Source: Streptomyces chartreusis NRRL 3882 (lineage in GTDB: Bacteria; Actinomycetota; Actinomycetes; Streptomycetales; Streptomycetaceae). Taken from it: 64,000 nucleotides of DNA. The translations under genes and the position numbers were made by a program. How positions within the stretch are numbered: the stretch's first letter is position 1; each line of letters opens with the position of its first letter. The notes under the pieces are model-generated. The model was not told the DNA's origin, searched no databases, and was given only the letters and a program-made list of their open reading frames with translations. The stretch spans positions 620,001 to 684,000 of the forward strand of contig NZ_LT963352.1 of the NCBI RefSeq assembly GCF_900236475.1, written 5' to 3'. Below are positions 1 to 8,411 of this stretch, piece after piece.

Positions 1-2
1 AG

Positions 3-1193
3 TCGGCCCGGACCGGGCCCGGGAGTGCTCACTGGCTGCGCGTGGCCCGCGAGACCGCGGACGACTTGGCCACGGACGCCGTGGCCAGGGACCAGGCGGG
101 CAAGCCCCCGTTCGACGAGGTGTCCCGGCTGCGCGAGTCGGGGCTGCTGACACTCCTCGTACCGGCCGGGCTCGGGGGCGGCGGCGCGGACTGGCTCACG
201 GCGTACGCGGTGGTCCGGGAGATCGCCGCGGCCGACGGCGCGATAGGCCAACTGCTCGCCTGTCACTACTTCATGTCGTGGAGCGCCCGGTTCTTCACCG
301 AGCCCGCTCTCGCCGCCCGGCTGGAGCAGCGGTCCGCGGCGGAGGAGTGGTGTTGGGGCGGTGCCCTGGCGCGCCAGGAACCGGCTCTGACCCTTGTCAG
401 GGACGCGCACGGGTATGCGCTGACCGGCCGGCAGAGCTTTGCCGCCGGCGTCCTGGTCGCCGACCGCCTCGCCGTGCGGGCGGTGCGGGCCGACACCGGC
501 GAACCACTCGCCGTCGTGGTCGATCCCGCTCTCCCGGGCGTGGTGATCGACGGCGACGCCGACCCCTTCGGGCAACGGCTCGCGGCCGGCGGAAGCGTGG
601 AGTTCGACGCCGTGCGGATCGCCGCCGACGACGTCCTGGGCTCGCTGGCCGCGGACGAGGACGTTCTGTCCCCGCTGACCGCTCTGGTGTCGCCGGTCGG
701 GCGTCTCCTTTCGGTGCAACTGCGTCTCGGCATGGCGGAGGGAGTGCTCGCCGAGGCCCGTGAGTACAGCAGGACCGGCCGGTCCCTCTGGCACCCGGAC
801 TGGCCGGTCGGCTCACCTCAGGACCCGCAGGTGCTGACCGTGTACGGGGAACTCACCGTGCTCACCCGCTCCGCGTCCGCCCTCGCCGACCAGGCTCGGG
901 AAGCCGTGCACGGCGGGCTGTCCCGTGGTGACGAACTCGGCTACGACGAGTACGCGGAGATCTCCGTCCTCGTCGCCATGGCCGAAGCCGCCGCGTCCAG
1001 GGCCGCGCAGGAGTCCACCGCCCGTGCCCTCGACATCATCGGTGCCCGCTCCGCGTCCTCACGGCTGGGCTTCGACCGTTTCTGGCGCAATGCCCGGACC
1101 CACACCCTGTACGAACCCGTGGCCCACCGGCTCCGCGACGTCGGGGATTACTTCCTCAACGGCGCGCACCCTCCCTTCGTACTCCCCGTCTGA
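3..1193 (+). CDS. DszC/SfnB-like acyl-CoA-dehydrogenase-fold flavin monooxygenase (5' partial)
   Basis: Resembles the acyl-CoA-dehydrogenase-fold, flavin-dependent enzymes of sulfur-source scavenging (SfnB, DszC). These use reduced flavin from a partner reductase. The frame is open to the left window edge and reads a family-like HWLRVARETA before the first in-window GTG at 42, so the true start probably lies upstream. The N-terminal helical domain is followed by a mid-domain stretch around LTGRQSFAAG and a C-terminal helical bundle ending RNARTHTLYEPVAHRLRDVG, which is typical of this subgroup. The substrate cannot be told from sequence. No reductase is visible in the window. Confidence 0.75.
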   Translation, partial: SARTGPGSAHWLRVARETADDLATDAVARDQAGKPPFDEVSRLRESGLLTLLVPAGLGGGGADWLTAYAVVREIAAADGAIGQLLACHYFMSWSARFFTEPALAARLEQRSAAEEWCWGGALARQEPALTLVRDAHGYALTGRQSFAAGVLVADRLAVRAVRADTGEPLAVVVDPALPGVVIDGDADPFGQRLAAGGSVEFDAVRIAADDVLGSLAADEDVLSPLTALVSPVGRLLSVQLRLGMAEGVLAEAREYSRTGRSLWHPDWPVGSPQDPQVLTVYGELTVLTRSASALADQAREAVHGGLSRGDELGYDEYAEISVLVAMAEAAASRAAQESTARALDIIGARSASSRLGFDRFWRNARTHTLYEPVAHRLRDVGDYFLNGAHPPFVLPV

Positions 1194-1305
1194 CCCCGGA
1201 CCCTCAGCCACGTCCTCGAAGGCGACGACGCTCCCACCACACCCTGCCGTGGCCTGAGCCGTCGGCAGAGGACACGTACCCCCTGCCGACGACTCCGGCG
1301 TTCCG

Positions 1306-2085
1306 TCAGGCGTCGGCGCCGACGCGCGGGAGCGGGCCGTCGCCCGGGGCCGTCCTTCCGGCGTCCGACCACTCCTCGGAGAGCTGCTCCATGCCGCTGG
1401 TGTTCTTGAGCGGCTTCTCCTTGATGAACAGCACGGCGATCAGCGCGAGCACCGCGAACGGGGTGCGACGCGAGGAAGAGTTCGGCGGTGGCGACCCCGT
1501 AGGCGTGCTCCACGACCACGACGAGGTAGGTCTTCCACCGGCCGGTCGCGCTGATGATCTGGCCCGCGACGGTGGAGGAGACCAGCAGGCCCAGGATCAT
1601 CGGCAGGCTCATCAGACCCGCCATCGTCGGGGACTTGCCCAGGGAGCCTGGAAGTACTGCGACAGGAAGACCGTGCCGCCGAACATGGCCACACCGACAA
1701 GGAGGCTGGCGACGGTCGTCAGCGCCACGGTCCGGTTACGGAAGATGCCGAGCGGAATGACCGGCTCGGCGACCTTCGCCTCGACGAGGACCGCGAGGAC
1801 CAGCAGCGCCACTCCCCCGCCGGTCAGCGCGGCGGTCTGCCACGACGCCCAGGCGAACTCGTTCCCGGCGAGGGTGACCCAGATCAGCAGCGCGCAGACA
1901 CCCGCGACGATCAGGAAGGCACCGAGGTAGTCGATCTTCGCCTCGCGGCGGACGGTGGGCAGGTGCAGTGTGCGCTGGAGCAGGGCGATGGCGAGCAGGG
2001 CGAAGGGCACGCCGATGAAGAAGCACCAGCGCCAGCCGAGCCACGAGGTGCCCACCAGGACACAGCTCGTCGGCACGCGGCTCAC
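1306..2085 (-). pseudogene. decayed EmrB/QacA-type MFS drug exporter
   Basis: Three pieces of one MFS (14-TM, DHA2-type) protein lie in order but in different frames. A central piece runs from TSWLGWRWC to FLSQYFQ, then after a frame change comes GKSPTMAGLMSLPMILGLLVS to GRWKTYLVV. This jumps directly to VVEHAYGVATAELFL, so the segment normally between (over 100 residues in relatives) is deleted. After another frame change comes PFAVLALIAVLFIKEKPLKN and a C-terminal tail ending at 1306. The N-terminal part is missing; homology stops near 2070, where the next gene's end abuts. It is non-functional by deletion and at least two frameshifts. Confidence 0.8.
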
Positions 2086-3053
2086 TCGGTGTACCCCCAG
2101 AGCTGGTTGAACCGCTTCTTCTGTTCGGCGAGGCGGAACTTGCGCGCGTCCAGCGTGGTCCGGGCGTTCCCGTGCAGGACGTCCGTGTGCACCTCGTAGC
2201 ACAGCGCGGCATCGAAGATGACGACGTCGCGTATCTCCCTGGGGGCGTTGGGCGGCAGATCCGACATGGCCACCACCCGGGCGTCGATGCCCAGGTCCCT
2301 CTGGCGTTCGCAGATCTCGGTGAGCTCCTCGACGATCTCCTCGGCCTGCGCCACGATGAACAGGCGCCTGACCGTCACTCCTCGCTCCTTGATCGCGTCG
2401 TCCTGGGCCGCCAGATAGCGGTCGGCCGGGTCGCTGTGCCAGAAGGCCCTGTCGACGAAGCTGCTGGTGGCGTCGATGCTCCTGGTGGCGCAGGTGGTGA
2501 GGTCCATGAGCCAGTCGTGGTTCTCCCCCGGGCAGTCGGCGGTCATCCCGGTGAGGTTCTCCATCAGCACCGCGAGACGGCTGATCTCCTCCAGCGCGAA
2601 GTCACGCAGGATGTCGGAGCCCAGTGCGCCCACCTTGGTGGCAGCGCGAGCCAGCCGCGCCACGCCGTCGGAGCGCAGCAGCGAACGCTCCACCTCGCTG
2701 AAGAGTTCGGTCGCGTCGCTGATCCGGGAGAAGCTCAGCTCCACCAGGTGGCTCAGATCCTGCTGATGGGTGGTCAGCGCCTCCTGGACCTCGCGTCGCT
2801 GCTCGTCCTGACCCGACTGCACCAGCCCGAGACGCCTCTCGAAGTCCACCAGGTACTGGACGATGAGGGCCGCACCGCCGATGACGATCGAGACGGCGAG
2901 CTTCCACAACTCGCCCTGGTCCTGGTCGATCAGGTTGGTGATCACGTAGGCGATGGTGGCCACCACGAAGGTGACCAGCGTCTTCAGCAGGAGCGGGGGG
3001 ACGCGCAGGCCCCCTGTCGTCCCCGTGGTCGGTGCTCCTGGCGCTCCGTCCAT
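2082..3053 (-). CDS. two-TM membrane protein with a C-terminal PLD-like/DUF6879-like domain
   Basis: 323 aa from the ATG at 3053, which has a GGGAGAGG ribosome-binding site; an in-frame ATG further upstream lies inside the previous gene. Residues about 20-45 and 48-72 are two hydrophobic helices (LLLKTLVTFVVATIAYVI and WKLAVSIVIGGAALIVQYLV). A long helical, probably coiled-coil section follows. The C-terminal third (VRRLFIVAQ, GIDARVVAMSDLPP, DVVIFDAALCYEVH) resembles the PLD-fold sensor or effector domain common in Streptomyces unknown proteins. No HKD catalytic motif is visible. It lies 43 bp behind the SCO2521-like gene and is probably the last gene of that operon. Function unknown. Confidence 0.7.
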   Translation of the reverse strand: MDGAPGAPTTGTTGGLRVPPLLLKTLVTFVVATIAYVITNLIDQDQGELWKLAVSIVIGGAALIVQYLVDFERRLGLVQSGQDEQRREVQEALTTHQQDLSHLVELSFSRISDATELFSEVERSLLRSDGVARLARAATKVGALGSDILRDFALEEISRLAVLMENLTGMTADCPGENHDWLMDLTTCATRSIDATSSFVDRAFWHSDPADRYLAAQDDAIKERGVTVRRLFIVAQAEEIVEELTEICERQRDLGIDARVVAMSDLPPNAPREIRDVVIFDAALCYEVHTDVLHGNARTTLDARKFRLAEQKKRFNQLWGYTE

Positions 3054-3096
3054 GTCCTGCCTCTCCCCCGTCGGGATCGTTCCTGGGATGAGCCGC

Positions 3097-4071
3097 TCAA
3101 CGCGAGGCCAGCGCCTCACGCAGCAGTGGAATCGCCTGGAGGGCGAGCTGGTCCCGAATCCGCTGGACCAGCGTCTGCCACTGCCGGCTGAAGCCGGGGT
3201 GCTGTTCGAGCACCTCCCACAAGGGGCCGAGGGCCCGGTCGACCCGTGCCCTCGGCATCCACAGGTGCAGCAGGTGGTCGACGGCCGGGCGCAGTGCGAG
3301 CACGGCGGCCGGTCCCTCCAGCGACCCGAGCCGGCTTCCGTCGAGCATCCGGACGACCGTGGTCAGGAGCCAGTCGTGCAGCGCCAGATCCTCGCAGAGG
3401 CCCACGACGGCGGACGGCCGTACGGTTGCCGGGACGCGCAGTTCCACGGTCCGCAGGTCCTCCTCGGCGAGCACGAAGCGCACCATCGAAGGGCCTTCGC
3501 CCTCCGGAGCTCTCAGCGCCGCCCAGCGCAGCCGGGTGTGACGTGAGGTGAAGGGGACCTGCTGGTCGAGCAGAGGGTGTCGGAGGATCCGGGTGAGCAG
3601 GCCGTCTGCGATGTGGCCGATGTCGAGCTCGCCGGGCCGGCCGCCGGTCAGCGTCCCCTGCGCGACGGACCGTTCGGGCATCCTGCCGAGCGGCTCCACG
3701 ACCCCGGGGCGCACGAGATAGTGCCCCCACGGCTGCCGCTGGTCCGGCCCGGCGGCCGGGGCCCGGAAGTGCGCGGTGGTCTGCAGAACCCGGCCCTCGG
3801 TGAGCGCCGCGCGGGCGGCGATCGTCCCGACCGCACGCAGCTTCGCGCCGTTGGAGGTGGGCAGCCGGCAGTCCACACCGGTGAGGGTGTCGGGTGAAAG
3901 GGCGTACAGGTTCGGGCGTTCGGAGGTGCGGACCCGTTCGTCGGGCCGCAGCCGCAGCAGGTGCGCCGCGGCCCGGATGTCCAGCGGCTGGAAGGAGGGC
4001 AGCAGACAGGTGCGCACTTCACCGCACGCCAGTACCGCCTCCGTCGTGCCGGTCGGGGCCGTCACGGTCAC
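3097..4071 (-). CDS. SCO2521-family protein
   Basis: 324 aa from the GTG at 4071, whose codon overlaps the stop of the upstream gene as GTGA, so translation is likely coupled. I recognise it by content and neighbourhood as the family named after S. coelicolor SCO2521; no biochemical function is known to me. It has no signal peptide and no convincing membrane helix. It begins VTVTAPTGTTEAVLACGEVRTCLLPS, and its C-terminal half is Leu/Arg rich and predicted helical. It is part of a tight five- or six-gene operon with a variant P-loop ATPase and a methyltransferase, which suggests a role in one complex. Confidence 0.7.
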   Translation of the reverse strand: MTVTAPTGTTEAVLACGEVRTCLLPSFQPLDIRAAAHLLRLRPDERVRTSERPNLYALSPDTLTGVDCRLPTSNGAKLRAVGTIAARAALTEGRVLQTTAHFRAPAAGPDQRQPWGHYLVRPGVVEPLGRMPERSVAQGTLTGGRPGELDIGHIADGLLTRILRHPLLDQQVPFTSRHTRLRWAALRAPEGEGPSMVRFVLAEEDLRTVELRVPATVRPSAVVGLCEDLALHDWLLTTVVRMLDGSRLGSLEGPAAVLALRPAVDHLLHLWMPRARVDRALGPLWEVLEQHPGFSRQWQTLVQRIRDQLALQAIPLLREALASR

Positions 4072-5033
4072 AGCCCCGAGTAGAAGGCGTAGGAGACCCG
4101 GTCCGCCACGGCGTCCGGCACGGTGACGCCCTCGCGGGCGGAGCGCTCGGCGACTTGCCCGAGCGCGCCCGCGTCCACCTCGGTCTGGTCGAGGATGACC
4201 CGTACGGCGTGCTCGACCGGCAGGAAGCGGTGCGGCAGCACCGAGCAGGTGCGGTAGGCGCTGAAGGCGGCGGCGGAGGCGTTGAGCTGGACCAGCGGCG
4301 CCAGCTCGTCCCAGTCGTCCGGCAGCAGCTCCGTGTTCCCCGGGCGCGGGGTGAGGGCGGCCTCGCCCTCGTTGCGCAGCAGACCGAGCCTGGCCAGCTG
4401 CCATACCGCCGCGAGGAGGGGGCAGGACCAGACCCGCCGGCCGTCCTTGTCGTCGCTCCACAGCTCGACGTCCACGAAGACGGAGTGCCGACGGGCCGAG
4501 GTCTCCCGGGGCGGGTGCCAGGCTCCGGCTCTCCTCATGGCCTGGGCCGTGCGGGTCACGGGGGTCCGTTGCCCGTTGGCGAGCCAGCCCGTCTCGCTCA
4601 CGGGTGGGCGCAGGCCGTTGCTGCCGGGTGGCGGCGATTCGACGAGGCGGGCGACCACGGACTCGGCGAGCGGGATCTTGTCCGCGACCGCGCAGCCGGA
4701 CTCCCTGGCCAGGTAGTCGATGACGAGGCCGACCCGCTCGGCCTCCGCGATGAGGAACGGTACGACTTCGGCGGGCGAGGAGAAGCGGGTGAAATAGTCG
4801 TCGACGAGGAAGCAGGTACTGATCCGCGGGGGTTTCCCGCCCGCCCGGGCGGCGGCATCGGCGCGAACCGCGTCCGCCCAGGGTCTGACCCGCTCGAAGT
4901 GCCGGCGCAGCACTTCCGGGCCGCCTTCGAAGTCCTCCATGTACAAGTGCCCGAGCTCCAGCGAGAGATGGGACAGCGGCACCGACTGGGTCCGGGGTTC
5001 CGCGGTGGTCTCCTGGAATACGGCTTCCGTCAC
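4068..5033 (-). CDS. SCO2522-family protein
   Basis: 321 aa from the GTG at 5033, overlapping the stop of the P-loop gene as GTGA. A much longer in-frame reading upstream lies entirely inside that gene and is rejected. The protein starts VTEAVFQETTAEPRTQSVPLSHLSLELGHLYMEDF and contains ISTCFLVDDYFTRFSSP near residue 65. A second conserved-looking stretch is RRHSVFVDVELWS. The family is known only from Streptomyces and relatives and has no assigned activity. Tight coupling to both neighbours suggests stoichiometric expression. Confidence 0.72.
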   Translation of the reverse strand: MTEAVFQETTAEPRTQSVPLSHLSLELGHLYMEDFEGGPEVLRRHFERVRPWADAVRADAAARAGGKPPRISTCFLVDDYFTRFSSPAEVVPFLIAEAERVGLVIDYLARESGCAVADKIPLAESVVARLVESPPPGSNGLRPPVSETGWLANGQRTPVTRTAQAMRRAGAWHPPRETSARRHSVFVDVELWSDDKDGRRVWSCPLLAAVWQLARLGLLRNEGEAALTPRPGNTELLPDDWDELAPLVQLNASAAAFSAYRTCSVLPHRFLPVEHAVRVILDQTEVDAGALGQVAERSAREGVTVPDAVADRVSYAFYSGL

Positions 5034-5953
5034 GGCTGCCCCCAGTAGGTGTCGTCGGTCAGCCTCCGGGCGAGCTCCTCCAGAGCCTCGAAGGTGTCCT
5101 TGTTGGCGATCTGGTTGGAGAACACGTCCTCCTCGGTGACCAGTTGCTCGCGCCACTGGAGGACGGGTTCGAGGGGCACCGTTCCGAGCACCCTGCCGCC
5201 ACCGACCCCGAGACGGGCGGCGAGCCTCGCCAGTTGCTTGTCGCACCAGCGCATCCACGCCGCCTGTGCGGGGGACACCTGTGACCACAGCAACGACTCC
5301 AGGTCCGGGACGGCGGTGCGTACGAAGCGGATGGCCCCGCTGAGCCCGTTGCGGTCGTGTCCCCTGTCCTCCCCGGTGTGCAGGATGCCGTGCCGGTCGA
5401 AGACCAGACCGTGGGCGGCGGTCACGTGCTGGCGGGTCCAGCGGTGGAAGACCAGCCAGCGGGCCTGGATGTTCCGCATCGCCTGGCGGGCGGTCGCTGC
5501 CAGCACCATGTCCATCGCGTAGCTGCGTCCCGCGCTCAGGTCCACGATGACCAGGGCGAACTCGCTGTTCAGCTTGAGCAGGAGGTCGACACACCGGCTC
5601 AGGTTCTCCTCGTCCGTGGCGAACTCCCCGCCGTTCGCGTCACCGGGTAACAGAACGAGGCGGCCGGAGCCGCGCGGCCTGCTGAGCAGCACCGGATGCT
5701 CGGTTCGCTGCCAGACGTCGAGACGCAGCGGTTCACCGCCGTCGCCCTCCAGATAGGAGTGCAGGCCGCCTTCCGCCACACCGTGATCCGCTTCCGGTAC
5801 GTCGAAGACGGCGGCCGAGGTCGACGAGCCGAAGTCGAAGTCCACGTAGCACACGTCGTCACCGCAGAGCGCCCGCTGATAGGCGAGGTTCGCGCTGGTG
5901 ACGGAGCGACCGGTGCCCCCCTTGTCGGAGGCGGCGAAGACGAGCACGGTCAC
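5030..5953 (-). CDS. SCO2523-family variant P-loop (ParA/MinD-like) protein
   Basis: 307 aa from a GTG that overlaps the stop of a 36-codon ORF (GTGA). The N-terminus MTVLVFAASDKGGTGRSVTSANLAY is a deviant Walker A: KGGTGRS, with Arg where ParA/MinD ATPases have Lys-Thr. FALVIVDLSAGRS near residue 135 looks like Walker B, and VCYVDFDFGSSTSA matches the switch-I region of SIMIBI ATPases. The overall fold is therefore ParA/MinD-like, but nucleotide hydrolysis may be altered. In this class of proteins the role is usually positioning or gating of a partner complex. What it positions here is unknown. Confidence 0.8.
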   Translation of the reverse strand: MTVLVFAASDKGGTGRSVTSANLAYQRALCGDDVCYVDFDFGSSTSAAVFDVPEADHGVAEGGLHSYLEGDGGEPLRLDVWQRTEHPVLLSRPRGSGRLVLLPGDANGGEFATDEENLSRCVDLLLKLNSEFALVIVDLSAGRSYAMDMVLAATARQAMRNIQARWLVFHRWTRQHVTAAHGLVFDRHGILHTGEDRGHDRNGLSGAIRFVRTAVPDLESLLWSQVSPAQAAWMRWCDKQLARLAARLGVGGGRVLGTVPLEPVLQWREQLVTEEDVFSNQIANKDTFEALEELARRLTDDTYWGQP

Positions 5954-6060
5954 ACCTCCCAGGACGCCGCGGCGTCGACGAACTCCCGGGCGTGGCGGAG
6001 CTGTTCGGCATCATGTTCCTGCCGGCTGTCCAGCAGGCGCCGACGTGGCTTGATCCGCAT
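5950..6060 (-). CDS. 36-codon ORF translationally coupled to the P-loop gene
   Basis: Too short for usual gene calling. It has an ATG at 6060, a GAGGGGG ribosome-binding site about 6 nt upstream, and a stop that overlaps the P-loop start as GTGA. An in-frame TGA directly precedes the ATG, so it is not the tail of a longer frame. The predicted peptide is highly charged and helical (RRRLLDSRQEHDAEQLRHAREF). It occupies the position where related loci carry a large SCO2524-family gene. It could be a small subunit, a coupling leader, or an eroded remnant. Confidence 0.5.
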   Translation of the reverse strand: MRIKPRRRLLDSRQEHDAEQLRHAREFVDAAASWEV

Positions 6061-6102
6061 TCACCAGCCCCCTCGGATCATTCCTCCCCCGGCCGGGGTG
6101 AA

Positions 6103-6882
6103 TCAGGAGATACCCAGATCACGGAATCCGCAAGCAACGATCATTCCCGTGTAGCCCGCGCGCACTTCATCCGGTCGACCGAGATGATGCGTCTCCAGTT
6201 TTCCCGCGAGACCCGCCATGCAGTCGTACACCTGTGATTCGCTCACGTCACAGGCAGGGAATCGCTGCCCACCCACCTCATAGCCCTGGGAATGTTCCAT
6301 GAACGCGGCCGCGAACGGCGCACCAGGGGCGAGAGCGCGCAGGAAACACTCCACACCGTGCTGGAACTGCTCATGGGAGGTGGAGAGGGATTCGGCCACG
6401 AAGAACATCGTCCCCATCGACCAATGCCTCTGACGGTCGATCAGATTGAAGAGATCGTTCTGCTCGACCCGGACGATGTCCCGGAACCTCTCCTTGCGTT
6501 CGCCCCTGACGGCGGCGTACGCCTGATGCCGGCTCAGGATGGCCCAGAACTGATCCCACTCATGGTCGTAGGCGTGCCGCTGTTCTTCGAGGTAGCAGTA
6601 GTTGTTCCAGGAGCGGTCGAGAAGGGTGATCTGTTCGCACCAGGGCAGCATCGCGAGCGCCGGGTAGAGATTCGCGCCGGCTCCGACGTCGATACCGCGC
6701 GCCGGGCGGTCCGGATTCCTGGAGAAATGATCGGCGAAGTGGTCACGGACCACCGATATGATCTCTGCGTCCACATCGGAAACCCGCATGTAATGCTGCT
6801 CGATGTAGGCCCGTGTGTCGAAACGGTCCCAGGGCGCGTCCGCGTTCAACTGCGGGAGGGATCCTGGTGATCTCGATTCCAT
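6103..6882 (-). CDS. SCO2525-family SAM-dependent methyltransferase
   Basis: 259 aa from the ATG at 6882; no strong ribosome-binding site is visible. The Rossmann methyltransferase motif I is RGIDVGAGANLYPALAML, followed by the acidic motif LLDRSW. The NNMT/PNMT/TEMT-like layout and the N-terminus NADAPWDRFDTRAYIEQHY match the family named after SCO2525. The post-motif VEQNDLFNLI and MFFVAESLSTSHEQF are conserved-looking. It is probably the first gene of the operon that continues into the P-loop ATPase, so its target may be a partner in that operon. The substrate is unknown. Confidence 0.78.
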   Translation of the reverse strand: MESRSPGSLPQLNADAPWDRFDTRAYIEQHYMRVSDVDAEIISVVRDHFADHFSRNPDRPARGIDVGAGANLYPALAMLPWCEQITLLDRSWNNYCYLEEQRHAYDHEWDQFWAILSRHQAYAAVRGERKERFRDIVRVEQNDLFNLIDRQRHWSMGTMFFVAESLSTSHEQFQHGVECFLRALAPGAPFAAAFMEHSQGYEVGGQRFPACDVSESQVYDCMAGLAGKLETHHLGRPDEVRAGYTGMIVACGFRDLGIS

Positions 6883-7033
6883 GCCCCAAGATATCAACGC
6901 GGTCGAGCCCGACACCCTGTCTTCACTCGATCCTTCCCGCAGGCGGTGGCAAGGGGGGCGCATTGCAGCAGCCGACGACAACGGCCCGTCCGCTCTCTTG
7001 AACGGTCGTGTCGCGCCACGCAATGCTGGGCGG

Positions 7034-7549
7034 ATGCCAGCTCTGCCGAGAGATCGTTTCTCATGGTCCGCCGACTCGCCGCCGCCCCTTCCGCCCCACG
7101 GCTCGTCCCTGCGGATACGAACGGTCCAGGGCGAAGACCTGGCTGAACTGGAGCGCGTCGACACGGAGGCCTTTCCGAAAAACCCTTACTCGTATCTGGT
7201 TCTCCGGCAGTTCTTCGACGCACACCGCGACGACCTGCTCGTGCTCGCGGACGGGTCGGCCCTGCACGGGTACATCCTCGTCAGCCGACCGGTGAACGGG
7301 TGCAGTTGGATCCTGAGCCTCGGGGTCGCCCGTGACCGTCGCAGGCAGGGACTCGGCCGGCAGCTGATGGTCGAGGCCCTGCACCGCCTCCACGCCGACG
7401 GTGCCGGCGAGGCCCGCCTGGCGGTCGACCCGGCGAACGAGGCGGCTCTCGGGCTGTACGGCTCGCTGGGTTTCGTCGCGGAGGGGAAGGTGCACAAGGA
7501 CTACTACGGCCCGGGCGAGGACCGCCTGCTCCTGCGTCTGCTCCTCTGA
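7034..7549 (+). CDS. GNAT family N-acetyltransferase
   Basis: 171 aa from the ATG at 7034; an in-frame upstream ATG at 6815 lies within the divergent methyltransferase gene and is rejected. GNAT motifs are clear: LRIRTVQGEDLAELERV at the start, the acetyl-CoA loop ARDRRRQGLGRQL (Q/RxxGxG/A) and C-terminal NEAALGLYGSLGF. The length and the LYGSLGFVAEGKVHKDYYGPGED ending resemble RimI-like protein or small-molecule acetyltransferases. It is divergent from the methyltransferase operon with about 150 bp between them. The acceptor is unknown. Confidence 0.85.
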   Translation: MPALPRDRFSWSADSPPPLPPHGSSLRIRTVQGEDLAELERVDTEAFPKNPYSYLVLRQFFDAHRDDLLVLADGSALHGYILVSRPVNGCSWILSLGVARDRRRQGLGRQLMVEALHRLHADGAGEARLAVDPANEAALGLYGSLGFVAEGKVHKDYYGPGEDRLLLRLLL

Positions 7550-7672
7550 CGTCTTGGTCGGCTGCGCCACGGCGGTCAGTCGCCGTCGCCCTGGTCGAAG
7601 CCCGGAGGATTAGGGCCGGTCAGGCCGGGAACGCGGTGCGCTGAACGAACCCGAGGCGAGGCCGGTGCCGCG

Positions 7673-8086
7673 ATGACCGAGTACGAACGTTCACGCACGA
7701 TGCCCGCACAGCCCGAGCACGTCTTCGACCAGGCCGCGAACATCGGCCAGCTGGACACCTGGCTGCCGGAGGCCCTGCACGTCGAGGCCGGGGATCTGCC
7801 AGCGGTCACCGTGCACGAGGACCGCACCGACGAGGACACCTCCGCCTTGCTGCGTGCCCAGCGCGACCAGATGCGGCTCGAATGGGGCACCCGCGACCAG
7901 GGCAGCTACACGGGCTGGCTCCAGGTCGCCGGCATCGGCGGCGGGGCCAGTGAGGTGACGGTGCACCTGTCGTTCTTCGACGACAGCCACGACCCGGGCG
8001 AGACGATGGTCCGCGACGCGCTGGACACCAGCCTGCGACGCCTGGAGGAGCAGGTGCGGCTGCGCGTCGACCACGCTGCCGGCTGA
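7673..8086 (+). CDS. SRPBCC (START-like) family protein
   Basis: 137 aa. The N-terminal MTEYERSRTMPAQPEHVFDQAANIGQLDTWLPEAL is the typical beta-alpha start of the Bet v1/polyketide-cyclase fold. It continues with alternating strands (VTVHED, GSYTGWLQVAG, SEVTVHLSFF) and ends in a long C-terminal helix DTSLRRLEEQVRLRV that closes the ligand cavity. Such proteins bind hydrophobic ligands or act as cyclases; no polyketide genes are nearby to specify a role. The next gene begins 17 bp downstream, so the two are probably co-transcribed. Confidence 0.75.
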   Translation: MTEYERSRTMPAQPEHVFDQAANIGQLDTWLPEALHVEAGDLPAVTVHEDRTDEDTSALLRAQRDQMRLEWGTRDQGSYTGWLQVAGIGGGASEVTVHLSFFDDSHDPGETMVRDALDTSLRRLEEQVRLRVDHAAG

Positions 8087-8102
8087 TCGAGGGCCGCACG
8101 CC

Positions 8103-8411
8103 ATGGCACGCGTCAAGCAGTACGCCGTCGCGGCGTCCGGGCAGTGGACCGACGAGGAGGAGGGTCGCCGCCGCCTGCCCTCCGGAGAGGTGCACGCCTG
8201 GGAGCCGGGGCTGAACCAGACCGTGTGCGGACTGTCCCTCAGCCGCTCCCGGCTGGTCCGCTTCCCCCACGTCACCTGGCCGGACACCTTCCCGGAGTCC
8301 GGCGGTGCGGCGGACCGGGTACAGCGCCAGTGCCCCCGCTGCGCCTCGGTCGCCGGGCGCCGTGGCCAGGACGCACGCCCCCGGTGGCAGCGCACGAACC
8401 CGCGGCCGTGA
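8103..8411 (+). CDS. conserved hypothetical protein with possible zinc knuckle
   Basis: 102 aa, no recognised domain. Starts MARVKQYAVAASGQWTDEEEGRRRLPSGEVHAW. It has a cysteine in TVCGLSL and a C-terminal CPRC pair, with a histidine in between, so a small metal-binding fold is possible. It is Arg-rich at the C-terminus. It lies just behind the SRPBCC gene on the same strand. Function unknown. Confidence 0.6.
   Translation: MARVKQYAVAASGQWTDEEEGRRRLPSGEVHAWEPGLNQTVCGLSLSRSRLVRFPHVTWPDTFPESGGAADRVQRQCPRCASVAGRRGQDARPRWQRTNPRP

Noticed and set aside
4068..5594. Long version of the SCO2522-like gene starting at 5594
   Set aside because: The extra 187 codons lie inside the P-loop gene in another frame. 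The GTG at 5033, overlapping the previous stop, fits operon structure.
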